A program made the position numbers and the translations under genes. Below are positions 61,409-64,000 of a stretch of DNA of 64,000 bases, piece after piece (positions within the stretch are counted from its first letter, which is position 1; each line of letters opens with the position of its first letter). Origin of the DNA: JALOLG01 sp963776935 (lineage in GTDB: Bacteria; Actinomycetota; Acidimicrobiia; Acidimicrobiales; Ilumatobacteraceae); assembly GCA_963776935.1 (NCBI GenBank), contig CAVZOP010000012.1, positions 186,001-250,000 of the forward strand, in the 5' to 3' direction. A model generated the notes under the pieces. That model was given only the letters and a program-made list of their open reading frames with translations. It did not search any database and was not told the origin of the DNA.

Positions 61409-62748
61409 CCGTGATCACCGACGAGGGTGCCCAGGAGCTGCGGTCGAGGTCGGAGCTGACCGCCAAGGAGTTGCTGCGCGAGGTCGGAGCGGTGCTGCGG
61501 ATGAGCGAGGCGGAGGCGGCACAGCTGGGCGCGGTCGACGTCGCCGTCACCACTGACGTCGACGCGGACATTGATGCCGGGCAGACGATGATCATCAACA
61601 TGGGTCCGCAGCACCCGTCGACCCACGGCGTGCTGCGTCTCATGCTCGAGCTGCAGGGCGAGACCGTGCTGCGCTGCAAGCCGATCATCGGTTACCTGCA
61701 CACCGGCATGGAGAAGACCGGCGAGAACCTCACGTTCATGCAGGGTGGCACCAACGTCACGCGCATGGACTACGCCAGCCCCATCATCAACGAGCTGGTG
61801 TTCTCGTTGGCGACCGAGAAGCTGCTGGGAATCGACGGCGACATCCCCGAGCGGGCGACGTGGATGCGGATGTTGTTGAGCGAGCTCAACCGCATGTCGA
61901 GCCACCTGTTGTTCATGGCCACCAACGGCTTGGACCTCGGCGCGGTGTCGATGATGATCTACGGCTGGCGTGAGCGCGAAGAGGTGTTGCGCTTCTTCCA
62001 GAAGGTCACCGGACTGCGCATGAACCACAACTTCGTGCGCCCCGGCGGCGTCGCCGCCGACCTCCCGCCCGGCTGGCGCGACGACGTTCTCCGAATCCTC
62101 GACATGGTGCCGGAGCGGCTCGAGGAGTACGACACGTTGCTGACCGGCCAGCCGATCTGGCGCGAGCGCTTGCAAGGCGTCGGCGTGATCACGCCCACCG
62201 AGGCGATCGCGCTCGGCGCCACCGGGCCGATCCTGCGGTCGACCGGGGTCGAGTGGGACCTGCGGCGCGACATGCCCTACCTCCACTACGACCAGGTCGA
62301 GTTCGACGTCATCGTCGGGTCGTACGGCGACTCGTTCGACCGGTACGCGATCCGGCTCAACGAGATTCGCGAATCGATGCGCATCGTCCGCCAGGTCCTC
62401 GACCGGATGCCAACGGGCGACTACCGCATCCAGGACAAGAAAGTCACGCCGCCGCCTCGCATGCGCATCGACGAGTCGATGGAAGCACTGATCCACCACT
62501 TCAAGATCTTCACCGAGGGCTTCAAGGTGCCGGCCGGCGAGGTGTACGTCGCGGTCGAGAGCCCGCGCGGCGAGATCGGCTGCTACATCGCCAGCGACGG
62601 CTCGGCCACGCCGTACCGGATGCACGTGCGGGCGCCGTCGTTCGTGAACATCCAGACCCTGCCTCACATGTTGCGCGGCGGGCTCGTCGCCGACGCCGTT
62701 GCCGCCATCTCCAGTGTCGACCCGATCCTCGGCGAGGTCGATCGATGA
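61405..62748 (+). CDS. nuoD: NADH-quinone oxidoreductase subunit D
   Basis: A 447-aa 49-kDa subunit that lines the quinone site. NMGPQHPSTHGVLRLML and the C-terminal SVDPILGEVDR are diagnostic. The first 60 residues (ELRSRSELTAKELLREVGAV) are an extension before the conserved core. It overlaps nuoC and nuoE by four bases each. Confidence 0.96.
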   Translation: MTVITDEGAQELRSRSELTAKELLREVGAVLRMSEAEAAQLGAVDVAVTTDVDADIDAGQTMIINMGPQHPSTHGVLRLMLELQGETVLRCKPIIGYLHTGMEKTGENLTFMQGGTNVTRMDYASPIINELVFSLATEKLLGIDGDIPERATWMRMLLSELNRMSSHLLFMATNGLDLGAVSMMIYGWREREEVLRFFQKVTGLRMNHNFVRPGGVAADLPPGWRDDVLRILDMVPERLEEYDTLLTGQPIWRERLQGVGVITPTEAIALGATGPILRSTGVEWDLRRDMPYLHYDQVEFDVIVGSYGDSFDRYAIRLNEIRESMRIVRQVLDRMPTGDYRIQDKKVTPPPRMRIDESMEALIHHFKIFTEGFKVPAGEVYVAVESPRGEIGCYIASDGSATPYRMHVRAPSFVNIQTLPHMLRGGLVADAVAAISSVDPILGEVDR

Positions 62749-63329
62749 GGTTGAGCGACGCCAACGTCTCGATCGCCAAGGAGATCATCGGGCGGTACCC
62801 GCGGTCGAAGTCGGCGCTGATCCCGATCCTCCACCTCGCCCAGGAACAGGACGGGTGGGTCAGCACCGAGGCGATGGCGCACATCGCCGAACTGCTCGAC
62901 ATCACCCCGGCCGAGGTGTACGGGACGGCGACGTTCTACGAGATGTTCAAGTTCGAGCCGGTCGGCACGTATTGCATCAACATCTGCTCGAACATCTCGT
63001 GCCAGCTGGTCGGTGCGTGGGAGCTGCTCGAGCACGCGGAGCACACGCTCGGCATCAAGACCGGCGGAACCACCGGGGACGGCATGTTCACGCTCGAGGA
63101 CGTCGAGTGCATCGCGGCGTGCACCGAGGCGCCGGCGCTCCAGGTCAACTACCGCTATCGCTACGGGGTGACCCACGCCGAGTTCGATCAGCTGATCGAA
63201 GACTTGCGTGCCGGCGCCCTCGCCGACGAGATCCCTCCGCACGGCACGCTCGCCCGCGTGCGTCAACGCACACCGCACAACTGGGCCGACACCGGCCGGG
63301 TCGCGCAAGCGAAAGTCGACGCTCGATGA
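62745..63329 (+). CDS. nuoE: NADH-quinone oxidoreductase subunit E
   Basis: A 194-aa 24-kDa [2Fe-2S] subunit. Ligand cysteines lie in CSNISC and ECIAACTEAP. AKEIIGRYPRSKSALIPILH and YGTATFYEMFKFEPVGTY are typical. The ATG overlaps nuoD. A strong hairpin separates it from nuoF. Confidence 0.95.
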   Translation: MRLSDANVSIAKEIIGRYPRSKSALIPILHLAQEQDGWVSTEAMAHIAELLDITPAEVYGTATFYEMFKFEPVGTYCINICSNISCQLVGAWELLEHAEHTLGIKTGGTTGDGMFTLEDVECIAACTEAPALQVNYRYRYGVTHAEFDQLIEDLRAGALADEIPPHGTLARVRQRTPHNWADTGRVAQAKVDAR

Positions 63330-63351
63330 CACGCGCGGCCCAACCCCTACC

Positions 63352-63400
63352 GTTTGTGTCACCGCAACCGGCGAAGGTCGCCGATGTCGGTGACACAAAC
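63352..63400. promoter_or_regulatory. Strong nested hairpin between nuoE and nuoF
   Basis: GTTTGTGTCACCG (63352-63364) and CGGTGACACAAAC (63388-63400) are perfect 13-bp arms. Inside, CGGCGA (63369-63374) pairs with TCGCCG (63378-63383) around a 3-nt loop, with a symmetric 4/4 internal loop. That makes 19 pairs in 49 nt, with no T-tract after it. It may be an operator, an mRNA processing or stability element, or a REP-like palindrome. Confidence 0.7.
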
Positions 63401-63426
63401 CTTGGATCGGATGCTCGGAGGGGGCG

Positions 63427-64000
63427 ATGACCGACATCCCCTCCTTCCACGTGCCGGGGTTGGTTCCCGTCGGGCCGAAGCTGATCACGACGCGCTTCGA
63501 CGTCGCCGACGGGTACACGTACGACGGCTACGTCCGCACCGGCGGCTACACGGCGTGGCGCACGGCGCTCACGTCGATGACGCCCGAAGAGGTGCACACC
63601 GAGGTCAAGACGTCCGAGATGCAAGGTCGTGGGGGTGCCGGCTTCCCGGCCGGGACGAAATGGGGCTTCCTCCCGCCGGGCGTGTTCCCGCGCTACGTCG
63701 TCGTCAACGGTGACGAGAGCGAACCGGGCACGTACAAGGACCGGCTGCTGATGGAGCGCGACCCGCACCAGTTGATCGAGGGCACGCTCATCGCCTGCTA
63801 CGCGGTCGGCGCCGCCCAGGCGTTCCTCTACGTCCGCGGCGAGATGGCGCTGGCCCAGGAACGCATCGCCCAGGCGTTGAACGATGCCTACGCCAACGGT
63901 CTGATCGGCACCAACATCCTGGGCACCGAGTTCTCCGTCGACATCACGCTGACGTGGGGCGCCGGCGCCTACATCGTCGGTGAGGAGACGGGTCTGATCG
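63427..64000 (+). CDS. nuoF: NADH-quinone oxidoreductase subunit F, 5' part
   Basis: The first 191 codons of the 51-kDa FMN- and NADH-binding subunit; the rest lies beyond the window. The NADH/FMN-binding glycine loop is MQGRGGAGFPAGTKWGF, followed by VVVNGDESEPGTYKDRLLM and GAGAYIVGEETGLI. The ATG has GGAGGGGG a few bases upstream. Confidence 0.95.
   Translation, partial: MTDIPSFHVPGLVPVGPKLITTRFDVADGYTYDGYVRTGGYTAWRTALTSMTPEEVHTEVKTSEMQGRGGAGFPAGTKWGFLPPGVFPRYVVVNGDESEPGTYKDRLLMERDPHQLIEGTLIACYAVGAAQAFLYVRGEMALAQERIAQALNDAYANGLIGTNILGTEFSVDITLTWGAGAYIVGEETGLI

Overview
The window is a high-GC, gene-dense stretch of a bacterial chromosome. Several features point to a monoderm actinobacterium, probably of the Acidimicrobiia (Ilumatobacter-like): many GTG/TTG starts, ATGA/GTGA stop-start overlaps, a Tad pilus locus with no secretin gene, LppM-like and other lipoproteins, adjacent radA and disA, and a secreted protein ending in 128-residue repeats of a kind common in that class. 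The taxonomic call is inference from gene content. No rRNA, tRNA, CRISPR array or insertion sequence was seen.

Layout. 1-4.7 kb: a BTAD-type regulator (cut by the window edge) divergent from a repeat-bearing secreted protein. 4.7-9.0 kb: a PIG-L deacetylase, a luciferase-like monooxygenase/alpha-beta hydrolase pair and a WYL regulator. 8.9-9.45 kb: a gene-free, highly structured stretch with six hairpins at about 40-nt spacing and a strong intrinsic terminator, the best candidate for something undescribed. 9.4-13.2 kb: nitronate monooxygenase, HxlR regulator and a molybdopterin oxidoreductase. 13.4-17.5 kb: a small exported-protein cluster (Tat protein, DUF4331, His-rich protein, lipoproteins, PepSY). 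17.6-19.2 kb: a large membrane protein. 19.5-29.3 kb: the Tad pilus locus (prepilin peptidase, RcpC/CpaB-like, TadZ-like, TadA, TadB, TadC, Flp pilin, three pseudopilin-like genes), ending in a membrane LysM-BTAD fusion. 29.4-32.6 kb: a protein pair including a metalloprotease-like protein with an eCIS-type N-terminal motif, then a probable autoregulated DNA-binding protein. 32.7-41.1 kb: a Tat amidohydrolase, an orphan TadE-like gene, fumC, disA, radA and tandem cupredoxin-like lipoproteins. 41.1-48 kb: an HTH gene coupled to methionine aminopeptidase, VOC protein, SGNH hydrolase, LppM-like lipoprotein and an ECF sigma/membrane protein/lipoprotein operon. 48-53 kb: clpC, a polyprenyl synthase and a geranylgeranyl-reductase-type flavoprotein.

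From 53 to 64 kb lies a respiratory block: a membrane cytochrome c divergent from a b6f-like menaquinol:cytochrome c reductase operon (membrane protein, dicluster ferredoxin, cytochrome b6-like subunit, subunit IV-like protein, Rieske protein, diheme cytochrome c, membrane protein). It runs straight into nuoABCDE and the start of nuoF. Polyprenyl synthase and the reductase next door fit menaquinone supply, so quinone synthesis, complex I and complex III are physically grouped.

Caution on quality: seven otherwise well-conserved genes, including clpC, carry single-base frame changes (eight in total). The simplest reading is residual indel error in the assembly rather than eight pseudogenization events.
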